Below, piece by piece: positions 44,101 to 59,100 of a DNA stretch of 64,000 nt. The stretch is from NCBI RefSeq assembly GCF_000151665.1, contig NW_013171815.1, forward strand, positions 1,902,361-1,966,360, written 5' to 3'. This DNA comes from Blastocystis hominis. Lineage: Eukaryota > Sar > Bigyra > Opalinata > Blastocystidae. The position numbers and the translations under genes are program-made. Each line of letters starts with the position of its first letter. Within the stretch, counting starts at the first letter, position 1. The notes beneath the pieces are model-generated. The model was not told where the DNA came from. It worked only from the letters and a program-made list of their open reading frames with translations, and made no database searches.

Positions 44101-47100
44101 CTCCACGAAGGTCGGCACCAAGGTCTGCTTGAAGCTGTCCTCCTTGGTGGTGTTGTAGATGATCACGTGCTCCTGGTTGGCCACGCTGAACCACACGTTG
44201 TACTCCGAACTCTGGCCCTGCACCTGGCTGGACACCAGATCCACCGACTGGTACGTCGTCTGCGTGCCCAGGTTGTTCGCGAACTCGTAGCACAGAAGGA
44301 ACGATCCCGACACGCCCGTCTCGATCACCGCGCTGCAGTGCGAGTCCACGCACTCCACCGGGCTCTCCACCACCGCCTCCGCGCTGCAGTCCTCGATCAC
44401 GTTCACCAGCTTGATCTTGTCGCCCGAGCTCAGACCCGTTCCGTTCAGCGTCATCACGTTCGTCATGCCGCTCAGCATCACCAGCGGCTGCACGCCGCGC
44501 GTCTCCGAGGCCTCAGGCAGCATCTGATACACATTCACCACGAACTGCTCGTAGTCGAAGAAGGCATCTCCAGCGAACGCGTAGCAGAGCTTCAGCACGC
44601 CCTCGTTGTTGTAGGACAGCGGCAGCGTCACCTCCGCCTGGTACACGTTCTGCGAAACGGTCAGACCGTGCGTGTGAGCCGCCTTCAGCGTCGCGCCCAC
44701 CTCCAGAGAGCTGTAGACGCGGTCCAGAGACAGCGCGCGCGTCTCGCTGTTGTAGTTGTTCACGTACACCAGCCGGCCTCCGATGATCAGCGCCTTCTGC
44801 TCCGACAGCGTATTGTCCACCATCGTCACCTGCAGAGAATCGAAGTAGTTGCGAATGTCGTTGTTTCCGCCCAGCGTCACAACGCTGTGGCTCTGGTCGT
44901 CCGAAACCGCCACAGAAGCCACCCACAGGTCCGGAATCTCGGAGCCGTACGCATCGCTGAAGTCGTCAATCGAAGCAACGCAAGAGCTCGTCGCGCTGAC
45001 CAGCTTCATGCGATCGTTCGTGCTCGAGGCGCCTCCGAAACGCAGCACCATGCTGCTTCCGGCCAGCATATTCAGCGACAGCGCAGTCTCGTCGTTCACA
45101 GTCTCCAGCTCCTGCACGACCATGTTCCAAGCATAGAAGATCGGCATCTCCTCGCGGAAGCGGTAGCACACGCCCACCGCGCAGGAAGGCTTGGTCTCCA
45201 GCATCATCGACACAGACAGCGTGCTATCCAGCGGCTGCATCACATAGGTGTCGTTGTCGCACGAGCAGCCCAGAGCCACTTCGTCGCCCTCCAGCGCACC
45301 TTCCACACCCGCGAACGAATAAATCTTGGACTTGCCCACGATGGCCATCTGCTTGCTTCCCACGTTCACGCTCATGGCATCCGCCGACGCGAATCCCAGA
45401 ATGTTCATCGACAGCGAGGTCGCCGTCGGCAACTCCGACACGAAGCGGTAGCAGACGTTCCACTGACGAATCGTCTCCACGTTCGCCGGCTCGATCTGCA
45501 TCGTCACCTGGATCTTGTCTCCGCTGCTCTTCACCACCGGGAACACCAGGCGGTTCGGAGCGTTCACATCCGTGCAGGCCGACGGCGCGATGATCACCGC
45601 ATCTCCCTCGCCGGCGCCGCCAGTCGCGTCGATGTCGAACGTCTTCGCCTGGCTCAGCACCAGCACGTCGTTCGCGCCCTCCATCGCCTCCATTCCGTTG
45701 AAGCTCTTCACCTGAAGGGTCACGCCAGGCAGGAACGTATTCGGCTCCGATCCGAACTTCATGCATCCGTAGAACTGCTTGCCCACGTCCTGCGCATTCG
45801 TGCGCAGCACGCTCACGTACAAGATCATCGCCTCCGAGTTCAGAGGCAGCAGCGCCGTGGCGCTCTCGCAAGCGCTCTCGCTCTCGACGAACAGGAAGCG
45901 GTCCGTGTAGTCAATGTTCATGTTGCTCGGGAACACCAGCTTCTTCTCCACATTCAGCACAGCCGTCGTCACGCTCTGCTCCGTGTCGATCGTCGTCACG
46001 TCCAGCACACCCACGAATCCGGTCATGCCCTTCACGCGGATCAGATCCGAAGTAGCGTAGGCAACCTCGTTTCCGAACGCGTAGCAGATACGGCAGGTCT
46101 TTCCCGCGAACGACTCGTCCAACTCCAGCGTGAACTGGAAGCGAGGCGTCGAGGACACGGACGCAAGGACAGGAGCGGAGTACAGATAGTTCGCCGACAC
46201 GGCGCAGTCGTCGCCGTTGTTCACCAGATGCACCCGATCGCTCGTGCTGTATCCGTACGTCGAGTAGGCATCGTCCAGGAAGAAGGTCTTCGCCGTGCTG
46301 AGCACCAGCACGTCGCTGGCGCCCGCCGAGGTCATGCTGATGCCTCCGTACTGCTTCACCATCACCGTGATGTTCGCATACTCCATCCAGCTCTCGTACG
46401 CGAACTTGTAGCACAGACGGAACGTCTTGCCCGCCTCCACAGAGGTGAACAGCACCGGCGAGTAGTAGGCGCCGTTCTCCGTATCCATCAGCACCGCAGT
46501 CATGTGAGACGACTGCTCGCACGTCTCCTCCTCCGTCACCCAAGCGACCTGGTCTCCCATCGAGAAGCCAACGCCCGTCAAGTAGTAGTTCTTGCTCATG
46601 CCAGCAATGGCGATCGAAGTGCTGCCGCTCGTCAAGTCCGCGTCGATGCCCGTAATCGCGTTGATGTGGAACAGGCCGCTCACCTTGTCGTTGAACGCGG
46701 GCAGCGTAGAGAACTGGTAGCACAGACGCAGATTCGAGCCGGGCGTCACGTAGCTCATGCTCACCACCACCGCGAACACGTTGTTCAGCTCCGTCACCTC
46801 CGTGAGGAACACGCGGTTGTCCCAGGCGTTCTCCTCCATGCAGTTCTGCTGGTCCTCCACCAAGTACACCTTGTCTCCGTACGTGGCACCGTTGCCGCGG
46901 ATGTGGAACGTCTTGGTGTTGCCGGCCACCAGACCGCGGTCGTTCAGGCCCTCCACCGAAGTGAACAGCAGATCGCCGGGCTGCGTCACGCGCAGCGAGT
47001 AAGGATAGCTCTTCCAGTAGCCGGGGTCGTTGAAGAACCAGTAGCACGCGTGCACGTCGTCCATGCTCTCGCGGTTGAAGTGCATCGTCGCCTGGCACAG

Positions 47101-50100
47101 CGCAGAGCCCTCGGGGCAGGTCACCATGCTCGCGTTCGGGTCGTCTTCGGGCTGGACCACCTCCAGGCGGCGGCCGAAGCCCGTGTTCGTGTCGCAGTCC
47201 TCGTCAAGACCGATGAACTTGATGTAGTCTCCAGTGGCCAGCTGCATTCCGTAGATGGACAGCGGCTTGCTGCCGTCCACCACCGCCTGATCCAGATAAC
47301 CGTCCTCGTCCACCAGGTTGCCCGTCAGTCCGAACAGCTCCGTCACCTTGAACGTGATCGACGGGTACAGCTGCGCAGGATAGTTGCCGAAGCGGAAGCA
47401 CAGCTGCAGAGGCTGGCTCGTCTCCAGACCGACAGAAGTGAAGGTCACGCGGAACGAAGACGAAGACAGAGCGGTCACGTTCATGCCCACAGAAGCATCC
47501 TCCGAGCAGCTCGTAGCCTGGCCCGAAACCACGTAGAACGAGTTCTCCATCACCGTATGCTCCACCAGCGAGAACGTAATGTCCTTCTCGTAGTCCGAAA
47601 CGAATCCCGTCGTCACACCCTTGCTCACCGAGGCCACGCTCAGCACCGTGTTCGCAGCAACCACCAGGCCGCTCACCTTGTAGAAGGTCGCCTCCTCCAC
47701 GCTGGTGCCCGGCAGGACGGCGCTGCTGTACATGTAGCACAGCTCGTACTCCTCCGCATCCGAGAACACAAACTCGCCGAACGTGTACTCCACGCCGAAC
47801 GAATCCAGCTCCACCGGCGCCACCGGAGCCGCCGATCCGCTGCTGCACTCGCTTCCCATAGGCACGAAGTAGGCGCGATCGCCCACACGCAGGCCCGAAC
47901 CGCGGAACTGGATCGTCACAGGAAGATCCTTCACCACCGGGATGCGGCGAGAAGGCTCCATCACGTTCTCCACAGCGATCGACTCCACGGCCACCACGTT
48001 GAACACGTTCGGAAGCTCGTACCAGCTGTTGCGCTCCAGCGGCTGGCGAATGTAGCAGGCAGACACATCCGAGCTCGGAGTCAGGAAGGAAACCGCCTCG
48101 GTCGTGCGCGTCACGCCGTCCACCACCTCCACAGAATACTCGTTGAACAGCTGCAGCACGAACTCTTGCGTCGTGTCCACCTCATTCAGATTCTCGACGA
48201 AGGTCATCTGCGTGGCCGACAGCTGCGAAATCGTCATCTTGTACGCCTTCAGACCCACCGTGTCCAGCACGATCACCTTGTCGCCCACCGACAGCAGCGA
48301 GGTGAAGTCGTTTCCGTTCGTCACAGCAATGTGCTGCTCGCCGTTCACGTCCGTAGCAGCCATGAAGGAAATGGTCATCGTCTCAGGCAGAGGATAGCCG
48401 AACTCGGAGCAAGGATTCACGCTCGAGAAGCCAGCAGGCACCTTCACCAAACGAATGCGGTCGCCATTCTGAGCAACGCTTCCCGACGACAGACTCAACG
48501 TGATCGGCGAAGACTCACCAGCAATCAGACGGTTCGGCTGAATCGTGCTCAACATCAGAACATCCACGGTCGGCGTGTTGGGAATCGTGGCCCACATGTC
48601 GTCGCTGGACACGCGATACTGGATCGAGTACTCTCCATACGGCAAGCCGCTCACCACAGCCGAGCGCGAGCACGTGCTCAGATCCAGCACCGTCGAGTAC
48701 GAGCCGCACTTCGAAGGATTCGTGCAGGAAATCTGCACCTGAGGACGGAAGTCGGTCGAAGCAGCGTAGTCGCAGTCCTGGCCGACGAAGATCGGATCGG
48801 AGATCACGTAGAACGCATCCAGCACGCTCTTCTCGAAAATCATCTTCACGAAGCGGCCCTTGCTGCTCAGTCCGTAGAATCCGGTCAGCGAGGAGAAGTC
48901 CACGTTCACATCCAAGAACGAAGGCGACCAGGGTCCGCCGATCTGGTTCGAGTACTGGTAGTTGATGGACTGCACGCGGCGGTTCGTCTCTCCTCTCGGC
49001 AGCCAGTACAGACGGCTGATCTTCTTGCACTGCGCGAAGTCGGGAACCATCCAAGCCTCGCTTCCGGCGGCCAGCTTCGCCGTCGTATCCGTTTCAAAGT
49101 CCGTAATCAGGTTGTGGAAATTCGACAGGTACAGGAAGTGCGCGTCGATCGAAGGACGGCCGTTGATCTGGAAGTTCGCCACCGTCTCCGGCTTGCAGCG
49201 CTCCGCGACGCCGTTGAAGGCGATCGTGAACTCGCTGCCCGTCGAGTGGAACACGGAGTTCGTCAAGGCGCTCTCCGCTCCCACCACCGGAGCTTCCACG
49301 TCGTACACCTCCATCGTCACGTCCGGGTAGTACTGCAGCACGTTGCCGTTGAACGCGTAGCACAGACTCTTCGAGCGACGTCCATACGATTCCACCACAC
49401 CCGACACGGAGAACTTGGTCGAGGTCGTAGGGACGAACTGAAGGTCCTGCAGCGTGAAGAACGACACAGAGATCGGCTGGTAGCCAGCAGCGTACTCAGC
49501 ACGCACGCCGTGAAGCGTCACAGTGTGAGTGTAGCTCTCGCCGGCGTTCGTCGGGCAGAAGGTGTTGTAGTTCGAAGCAACGTCGACACTGGTAACTCCG
49601 TAGAACTCGGAAAGCATCGCCTTCAACGCAGGGATGTTCACCGTGGACACCTCGCGCACAATCATGTCCTGGGAGATGCTGCTGAAGCTCGAATCCGGGT
49701 ACAGCACAGAGATCTGACCATCCAAGCGCATCGCCATGTACAGACCCTCCGTCGAAGAGTACGCCTCGTTCGTCTGGCAGGTCAGCTGCACCACCATGTC
49801 GCTGTAAGTCGAGGCGGTGAAAGTCATAGACGACAGACACTCCTCCTTCTCCAAATCGCACTCCTTCATCGTGGCGGCATTGGCCGCGTTCTCCACAGTA
49901 CACTCGCTCTCCGAATCCACGAAGAACAGACGATCGTTCATGCCCACCGATCCGTGCACACGCAGCGTCTTCTCCACGTTGGAGGCCGCCATACACTCGT
50001 CCAGAATACGCTCGCGCGTCACAGTCACACCCGCGACAGCACTGCTGCTAGACAACGCGCAAGGCGAGGTCATGTTCGCATTCGAGCACTCGTCTTCCAA

Positions 50101-53100
50101 GAACACCATGTAGTACACCGAATCCGCACCCGAGGCAGCAGGCGTCGAGGTCACACGCACAGCGCCCAGGCCGTTCAGACCACGCTTCACCTCCGACTGC
50201 GTAGCACCGCGCTTCATCTCAAAGGCCACGACGTTCGCGTCCTCGCGCGTGTACGTCATCGGCACAGTCTCCGGGGCGCTCGCGGACATCGTCACCTTCC
50301 ACTCCACGTACTTGCGGCAACCCAGCGACACCTCGAACACGCCCACAGGTCTCACCACCATCGTCAGAGCAGGGTAGTGCTTCATCACCGGCGAGCCCGA
50401 GAATTGGTAGCACAGCTCGAAGTACTCGCCCTCCTGGCTCACCGGAGTAATCGTGTAGGTCGCCGAAGTACCGCTGACCACAGCCGAGATCGCGTTCGCC
50501 GAGCTGCAATCCTCGCCCGTGGGAATCCATCGAGCGATATCGCCGCTTCCGATTCCCACACCCATGAACGAGACGGGGCTGGGAATGTTGTCGTACACGT
50601 AGGCAGGAGAACGGCCCGTCACGTCCTTCACATTCACCACGAAGCCAGTGCGCAGCGTCTGCTCGAACGCGAAGCGGTAGCACACGTCGAACGTTCCCGT
50701 CTCCGTGATGCTCACAGAGTGCGTGTTCGTGTAGGGATGAGCGAACACCAGCTCGTTGACGGTCGCGCCAGTGGCATCCACCATGGGCACCGCCTCGGCA
50801 CACTCCGTTCCGCTACGACCGAACCACAGATGATCGTCGTCCTGCAGCTGCTGCATGTTCTGCACAGAGACCGAGTAGGTCGACGCAATATCCTTCACAG
50901 CCACCGTCACATCGCCCTCCGCCACGTTCAGCGCGGTGAAACTGATCACGGTCTTCTGGATGGTCGGGTAGCGCACTGCCTGGAAGCTCGAGAACTGGTA
51001 GCACAGCTCGTATACGCCGCTCGGCACGTTGGTCGACAGGCGGTATCGGCTGTTGCCCAGAGGCTCCACCGCAATGTCATAGTTCGCAGAGCAGCCCTCC
51101 GATGCGGCAGGGACGAAGAACAGCGAGTTGGCCTCGTTGTCCGTGCCCACGCCCTCAATCATGAAGTCCTTCTGCAGCGAAGAAACCAGGATCTCGTTCG
51201 CTCCCATATCCACCGTAGGCATGGCCGTCACCGTGTACACACTCACCAGGAAGTCCAGATCCGCGTACTCCATCCACACGCCCTCCGACAGGTAGCAGAG
51301 CTTCCACTGCGAATCCGCCGAAGTGAACGTCCACGTGAAGGACACGATGTGCTCGCCCAGAGAGGTCGCCGCCACCGCGTTCGTCACGCCCTCGCAGCTC
51401 TCCGCCATCGGCACGAACGCGAAGCGATCCTCCTCCTTCTGAGCGCTTCCCTGCACCGTGAACTCGCGAGGCAGCGAGAGCACGGCGTCGTGAGGCATCA
51501 TGCTCATCGTCTCGGCCAGCTGGATCTTCAGCGACGCGTACGCCATCCACTCTTCCTCGCCGAACTTGTAGCACAGATACACAGAGCTCACGCCGCCCAC
51601 AGGCTGGCGGAAGAAGAAGCTCGCCGTCGACGTGTTCGAGGCAATCTCGCCGGAAGCAATGATGTTCTGCGAGCAGTCGCTCACGCCGTCGTTCGCAATC
51701 CAGCGGACATGGTCGCCCATGCTCATGCCAATCGCGTCCGTGAACTCCACATCCGACCACTTGTTCACTCGCACCGAAGAAGGCGCGATCGCGTTGATCG
51801 TGTGCAGAGACAGCTGGATCGACGCGTAGTCCTTCACAACGTCCGCGCGCGCGCTGAACTGGTAGCACAGCCTCAGAGTCGGCACCTTGTCATGGAACGT
51901 CAGCAGGAACTCGGTCGCGTTCGCCTCCACCACCACTTCCTGACGACCCTTCACGCCATTGAGCGTGATCTCCGCCTTCTGGTCCGCGCAGGTCAGCGAC
52001 GGCTCCACGAACCAGAACTTGTCTCCCTCGCTCACCTTCGCACCAACCAGACGGAACGCCTTCGGCATGTCCACAACCACATCGTGGGCGCCGCTCTCCT
52101 CCGCCACGCTGCGGAAATCGTCAATGTGGAACAGCTCGAACGCCGCCTTGGGAGAGCGAGCGAAGTCCTCGTAGCCGAACTGCACGAACGGCTCCACCAC
52201 TTCGTTCTCCACAGAATCCATGAAGCGAATGCCGTTGGTCGAGCCATCGAAGCCCTCCACCAACGCCGCATTATCAATGTACGCCACGGTACCGACATCC
52301 TGAGCAGACTGGAACGCAGAACGGATCGACTCCACCTTGTCCGACGCGCTGATCACATTCGACGAGGAGACGGAGGCAGAACTCTTATCGGGAAGGCTCG
52401 AGAACGCGGGAAGACGATCGCCCGTGCCCTCGTCCGCTCCAATGAACTCCAGCGCCTCTTCCTCGCTGCCGCCCTGTTTCACGAACTTCACGCGATCCTG
52501 CTGGTTGGTGTTGTCGTTCACACGGAAGCCCTTGACCGACATCTTCTCGCCCTCCGTGTCCACAATCGTCACGGACTCGCCCGTGGCCGTCGTCACGTCC
52601 TGGCTCCACTGGCTCTGCAGCAGCTCGAACACCTTCATCTTGAAGTCCACCGGAATGTTGCCGTTCAGATACGAGTTGAAGCACAGACGGAACTCTCCCG
52701 CCGGCGCGCTCTCCGAGTTCTCCAAGAAGGTCACCACGAAGAACAGCGTTCCCTCCGCGTTCTGCTGCAGCGGGACGTAATGACCGTCTCCTTCCACGAT
52801 CGAAACCATGTTGCTGCTGCTGCAGCCCTCGTCGTACGAGAATCCGATGTAGTCGTTGGTGCTCAGGTGCGATCCATACACGTAGAATGTCTTGGGCACA
52901 TTCACCACCGCCTTGAAGTTCTCTCCGTTGGCAGCCACGATCTCGTTCATGCTGATCGAATAGAACTGGAACTGGTCGTAGCGGTAGGTCGCCGTGCTGC
53001 GATAGTTGTAGCACAGCGTGTACGTTTCAATATCGCGACCCAGAGACACCATCGACACTTCATTGTTCTGGCCCGGAAGCACGCTCACGGCATTGTTCGT

Positions 53101-56100
53101 CGCGCCCTCCAGCTCCAGACGACCATTCAAGTCGTCGCACTCCGCGTCCGTCCGAGTCAGCCAGAACTCGCCGCTCACCAAGCCGCTTCCGTACAGGCGC
53201 ATCTGCTTCTCCATGTTGTAGGGCAGCATCGAGTAGTGCACATTCAGACCTCGCAGATGGAGCAACTGGGCAATCTCCACAATCACGTTCGTCTGCACCA
53301 GCTGCATCTCGCCATCGGCGAACTGGCAGCACAGATTCAGCTCCTTGCCAGAGCTCAGGAACGTCAGGCTGATGAAGTCAGCAGCGGGACTGAAGGTCGT
53401 CGTTCTCACGCCATCGATGATCAGATCCATCGCACCCACTCCACCAGTGCAAGAATCGCTCGCGGTGAAGTAGCACTTGTCCGAAGCCAGCACGCCAACG
53501 CGCGACGTGACGGTGAGCGTCGAAGGATAGTCCGCCACAAGCAACTCCTCGGTCTTCATCGCGAAGTGGACCAAGCGCACAGAGAACTGATCGAAGGCGT
53601 GATACTCGCCAACTCCAAGACGCAAGCAAGGAGTGTACGACTCTTCCGCAACGCCCTCCACAGTGACCTTACCCGCGATCTCCTGTGTAGCGTTAAACTC
53701 CGAAGCTCCGCCAACAACAAGAATGTTGCTGCTGCTGCTGCAACTCGAGCCCGAGGCAACAAACTTCACGACAGCATTGGTAATCGGGCGGCTCAGCGAC
53801 ACACGGAGCACCGCATCGGCATTCAGCGTCACGACGGAAGGAGTGACTTCCGTCATGCGAAGAGTGTCCACAGACAAGTCGAAGCGGTACATCGGCTCGC
53901 TACCGAACTTGTAGCACAGAGAAGCAGACAGGGCGTTGTTCGACTCGTCATACAAACCAGCCTCCACCACGGCAGAATCGAACGAAGCAGACTCCACATG
54001 GCTCAGCGAAGAAGCATCCTGGAAGGAAGAGAGCAAGTTGTACAGCTCCGTGCTGTCCTCCTCAATGTAGCCCGTGCTAGGAACGGGGTAGAACGGAACC
54101 GCCTTTCCAAGAGAGTGCATCGCCTCTCCCTCAGCCGAAGAGACGAAACCAGCACGATTCGCGTCCTCGCAAGAACTGTCGGAGGCAGTCGTCCACACGT
54201 ACTGATCACCGTCCTGGAACATGTAACCCTCGAGCTGCAGCTGCGTCGGCTGACCCTGAATCACGTCGATCGTCATCGGCATGATATCCGCAGTCGCGTA
54301 GCAGAAACGACTCATGAGAATCGTATCCGGAGAATCCTTGTAGCTGTAGCACATACCGAAGCAGTGGTGCGAGCCGTCCATCGAACTCAGCTCCGCATTG
54401 GACGAAGTCTCCTGCACAGTAATCGCGATCCGATTGTTCGCGTCCACAGTCACGAACTTGGCTTCCTCCGCGTTCAGCGCCACATAATCCGCATCCTCGC
54501 AACGAGCAGTGCGAGTCAGGGAGACACGATCGCCCGTGCCCACACCGTCCGTTCCCGTGATGGTGAACGTCTTCTCATGACCCGCCACGAGGACGAAGTC
54601 GTCTCCATAATCCGCAACCACATCCAGCACTCCCTGGAACACCAGCGTGTAATCAGGGTAGAGCACCATCTCCAGCTCAGAGCCGAAGGCGTAGCACATC
54701 TTGTAGCTTCCAGAAATCTCGCCTCGCACGGTGAACTTCACGCTCTCCTTGTCCACGTCGCCCTCCACCACATACGGAGTGTCAAAGAGAGGAGGATTGG
54801 TCGAAGAGATCGACTGGCAGTCCTGGTAGCGCGAAGGCACGAACTGGATACGGTCTCCAGCGTGCACATTGATACCCGTCACAGTGATCTGGTAATCCAC
54901 GCCCAAACCGAGCGTCAGCGAGGTGTAGTCAATTCCGTCGTAGCGCATGCCGGTTACGGTAGCCACATCAACGGTGAACGCGCTGTACTGCTTGTAAGGC
55001 TCCTCATCGAACTTGTAGCACAGCTTGTAGGGCAGAAGGCTGGCCGCATCGAACTTCAGACTCACCGTGTGGTCGCTGGCCAGTTTCTTATCCGAAATGC
55101 CGTCGTAGAGAGCAATGCCGTGCTCGCAGTCTCCCGTAGCGTAGCGAATCCGATCGCCCATCTTCACGCCCAGTCCTTCATACTCGAAGGTGCGGGAAAT
55201 GCCCTGGATGGCGAACGCAGGGGTCGCGCTCGTCACGTCGTTCACAGTCACCGTGAACTTGGGCATCAGCGTGTAGTCCTCCTCATCGAACTTCCAGCAC
55301 AACGTCATCATGGACGCGCTGGCCTGCGCAATGGTCAGATCCTTCACATAGGCCTCCACAGGATTGGTGGCATACACGTCCGTCTCCGCCATGATGTTTT
55401 CATGGCAGTCCATGCCCACGACCAGACGCATCTTGTCCTTGTCCGAGAATCCGAAACCCTGGACCACCCACGTCTCGGGCTCGTTCACCAGCATCGTGGA
55501 GTACATGCCCTTGTTCGAAGAAATCGAATCGATTCCAACCACCGTCATGCGGATGTCGGGATACAGCTTGAACGGCTCGTCACCAAACTTGTAGCACAGA
55601 CGGAACTCGTTGTCCACGGCCGGATACGAGCTCTGCAAGAACGTCAGCGACATCTTGCCCGAAACGATCTGCAGCGCGTTCACCACCTCCGTCGAGGACT
55701 GGATCAGCTTCGACACATTCGCAGCGCTCTCCGCCACGACCTCCGTGATCTCGATCAACTCCGAAGAGTAGTCCTTCGGAGTCTCTCCCTCCGTCTCAGA
55801 AAGCAGCGCGGCACGACCATCGCATCCCTCGTCGCCATACACCCACTTCGCGTACTCGGGCACTCCCTCCAAATGCTGGCCGTTGATGCGGAACTCGAAC
55901 TCCTTCGTCACGTACATGATCGAGGTGTTGTTCGAGCAGTTGTCGCATGTCGCAACCACATCCATCACATCGAACACACGGACAATGCCCAGACTCATGA
56001 AAGGCTGGCCGTCGAACTGGTAGCACAGGTTGAAGTTGTTGTAATAGCTCACATCGATCTTCACGGACGCTTCGTAGTTCTCATTCAACTGCACAGGAGC

Positions 56101-59100
56101 AAGCTCCAGCTGATCGCAGTTGCTGTTCAGCGAGAAGCCGATCTTGTCCTTTACGCTCACACCCACGTTCTTCGAGCTCGAGAACTCCAACGTCTTCTCC
56201 TCTCCTACGACCAGCACGTTCGTAGCTCCCACGGACGAGTTGATCTCCTCAATTGTGTACACCTCAATCTTCATCGTCGTGGGGTAGTACAGCAGATCGC
56301 TGCGAGAACGGTAGCACACAGTGAAGGGCTGGTTGTACACGTCCATCGCGTCGAGGAACGCAACCGTGAAGTAATAGTTGCCGGTCACTTCGTCGCGCTG
56401 GATCGGAATCTCAGTCATCTCCAGAGTGGGAGCCATCGGGGTCGACATGCGAGCCAAGTTGCAGTTGCAGTCTCCCGTCATAGCGAAGCGAAGCAAATCT
56501 CCAGTCTCAAAGACGCCGCGCACATTCCAGCGCTTCATAGCGCCCTTCACGGCCACGCGAGCCATGCTGTAACCCATGGCCGACTCCTCAGGAGTCCACC
56601 AAGGAATGATTTCCTCAATGATGCGCACCTCGATCTGGACATCCGCGTAGTGCACGATCTCCTCCTTACCGAAAATGTGGCACAGCGAGAACGTGCCTCC
56701 CTCCAGGAACTGGACGGTGGCCTCGCGGTTGCCGCCATTCAGAGCGTGCATCGTGACCTTCTCCTGCGTATCCACGTTCAGCATAGTCACCAGATTGGAG
56801 GCAGAGCAATCCTCGCCCTTCGTCCAGCCAAACTCGTCAAACTGCGATTCTTCGTTGACGTGGTATCCATAGAAGGTGAGCTTCACAGGAACACCTCCCA
56901 CGAACACATTCGTGCCATCCACATTGCGCACGCCATTCACACGCGCCACGTGGTAGGGGAAGTTGTAACGCTTGGGCATCTCGTTCTGGAACTGGTAGCA
57001 AAGCGACACAGCTCCATCGTATCCGTTCACAAAGTTCACCGTCGTCTTCAAGAGAGCGTCCACGTACACAATGTTCTCCTCATAGAGGTGCAGCGACGTG
57101 ATCGGCAGCGCGTTCATCGGTCGGCAAGTACGATCGCTCTTCACCCAGTAGGCACGATCGCCCTCAGCAATGCCATAGCCCGAAAACTCGACCGTCGACA
57201 TCGCTCCCGCAGCGACCAGGTACTTGCTGTCGCTCTTGTCGTCCTTGCTGTAACTGGCGGCATCGTACAAATCGTACACGCGCATCGTAATCTCGTCGTA
57301 CAACTTGAAGGGCTCGTCACCAAACTTGTAGCACAGGAAGAAACGCTCGTTCTCCTGCTCCGAAGAATCCTCTGCAAACAGGAACGAGGCGGTGTGGTCC
57401 GATCCCACAACCACCGAGTTCGCGGAGGAGCTGGCGGCCTTCATCGCGCTTCCCAGGCGGGTGCTCGACGAAGTGATCTGCAAGTAGCGGTCCGCATCGT
57501 TGGGATCCACCTCGAAGTCAATCGATCCCATGTCGATCGTGCTCGAGCTCATCAGAGGCACCACATCGCTCTCGCAGGACGTGCCGCGCACCCAGCGAGC
57601 CACATCCACCGTACCGCTCGCAATACCAACGCCGCGGAACTCCACCGTCTTCGCCTGGTCCACGATGGCCAAATCCGTCTGGCCGTTCGGATCGACACTG
57701 CTCACGGTCTGCAACTCCTTCACAGTCAGATGGTAGTTCGGGTAGCCTCGGTACTCTTCCTGAGCATGACCGAAGCAGAGAATCAAATCCGTGGTCGTGG
57801 GGCTGGTGAACAGGAACGTGGCCGACAGATTCTCGTCCAACAGTACTTCCTGCGAAATCATATCGCTCTGCTCGCCACTGCAGGTCAGACCCCAGTACAC
57901 GCGATCTCCGCTATCAATGCCCAGTCCATTGAACGTGAACGTCTTCTCAACGCCCACGACCATCACATCCGCCGAACCCTGGTTCACAGTCACGCTGTTC
58001 AGTCCAGACACGGTGAGGTACACCGGCATCTTCACGAAATAGCCCACGTTCTTGAACTTGTAGCACACCTGCAGCTTTCCGGAAGGAACCGACTCCACCA
58101 AAATGTTCACCTGCTTGTTGGAGTTCACCGTGAACGTCTTGTCCTCGAAAGGAGCCTCGCACTCGTCATCACCCTTGTTGGCTTCCACGGTGCACATGGG
58201 GTCGCTCGAGCCTCTAGGAACAATCAGACGGATTTCATCCGCCTCATCCACGCCGCTTCCCATCACATTCATCGTCTTTTCAATTCTCTCCACCAAGGAA
58301 TCCGAAGCGCTGCCTCCGGCAATGCTGAAACCAGTAAAGCTGTAGAAGGTAACCTGGATGTTCGAATAATCGATCACCTCCTTATTACCCCATCTGTAGC
58401 AGAAGGAATAGTCGCCTCCAGAAATGTCCTGCACCAAGAACTCAGCATACGCCGTGCGATCACCCTTCTCCTCGTCATTCAGCACGTCGGTGTAGTTGCT
58501 CTGGGCTCCATTCGCGCTCAGAATCGGGAGCTTATCGTCCGGGTTCATGCAACTTCCGCCCACTCTCTTGAAGGACAAACTGTCCCTCACATTCGGATCC
58601 GTCAACGCACGGTAGTAATAGAGCTCCATCTCGGGACGGTACAGACAACCGACCACTGCATGCGAGTTATTCAAGCCAATCAGCTCCAGAGCATGCATAT
58701 AGATATCAGGATACTCCATGAATGGCTCGTTTCCAAACTGGTAGCTCAGAATGTACTTTCCATTCGTCTCGAACGCAACACTGCTGGTGTGGTTGCTTCC
58801 TCGATTGCTCACATCCACATCCACAGTAACGGGCTCCTCCGAGTCCTGCAACACCCACTTTGCATGATCTCCCATGGTGTAAGAGGAAGGATAGTTGCCG
58901 AAGTAGTTCACCAGCACAGAGTTCTTCTTGGCAAATCCATACGTGGGATTCACGCCGCTAATCGCCACTACGTACAGCGGCAGAGCGTCATTCATGACGC
59001 TCTTAACCTCCTCGTTATAGTTGCTAAAGCGATAGCAAATCTTCAACATATCGACATAGGACTGCGAGAAAACGACAGAGAACCTCAGCTCGTTCGGGGA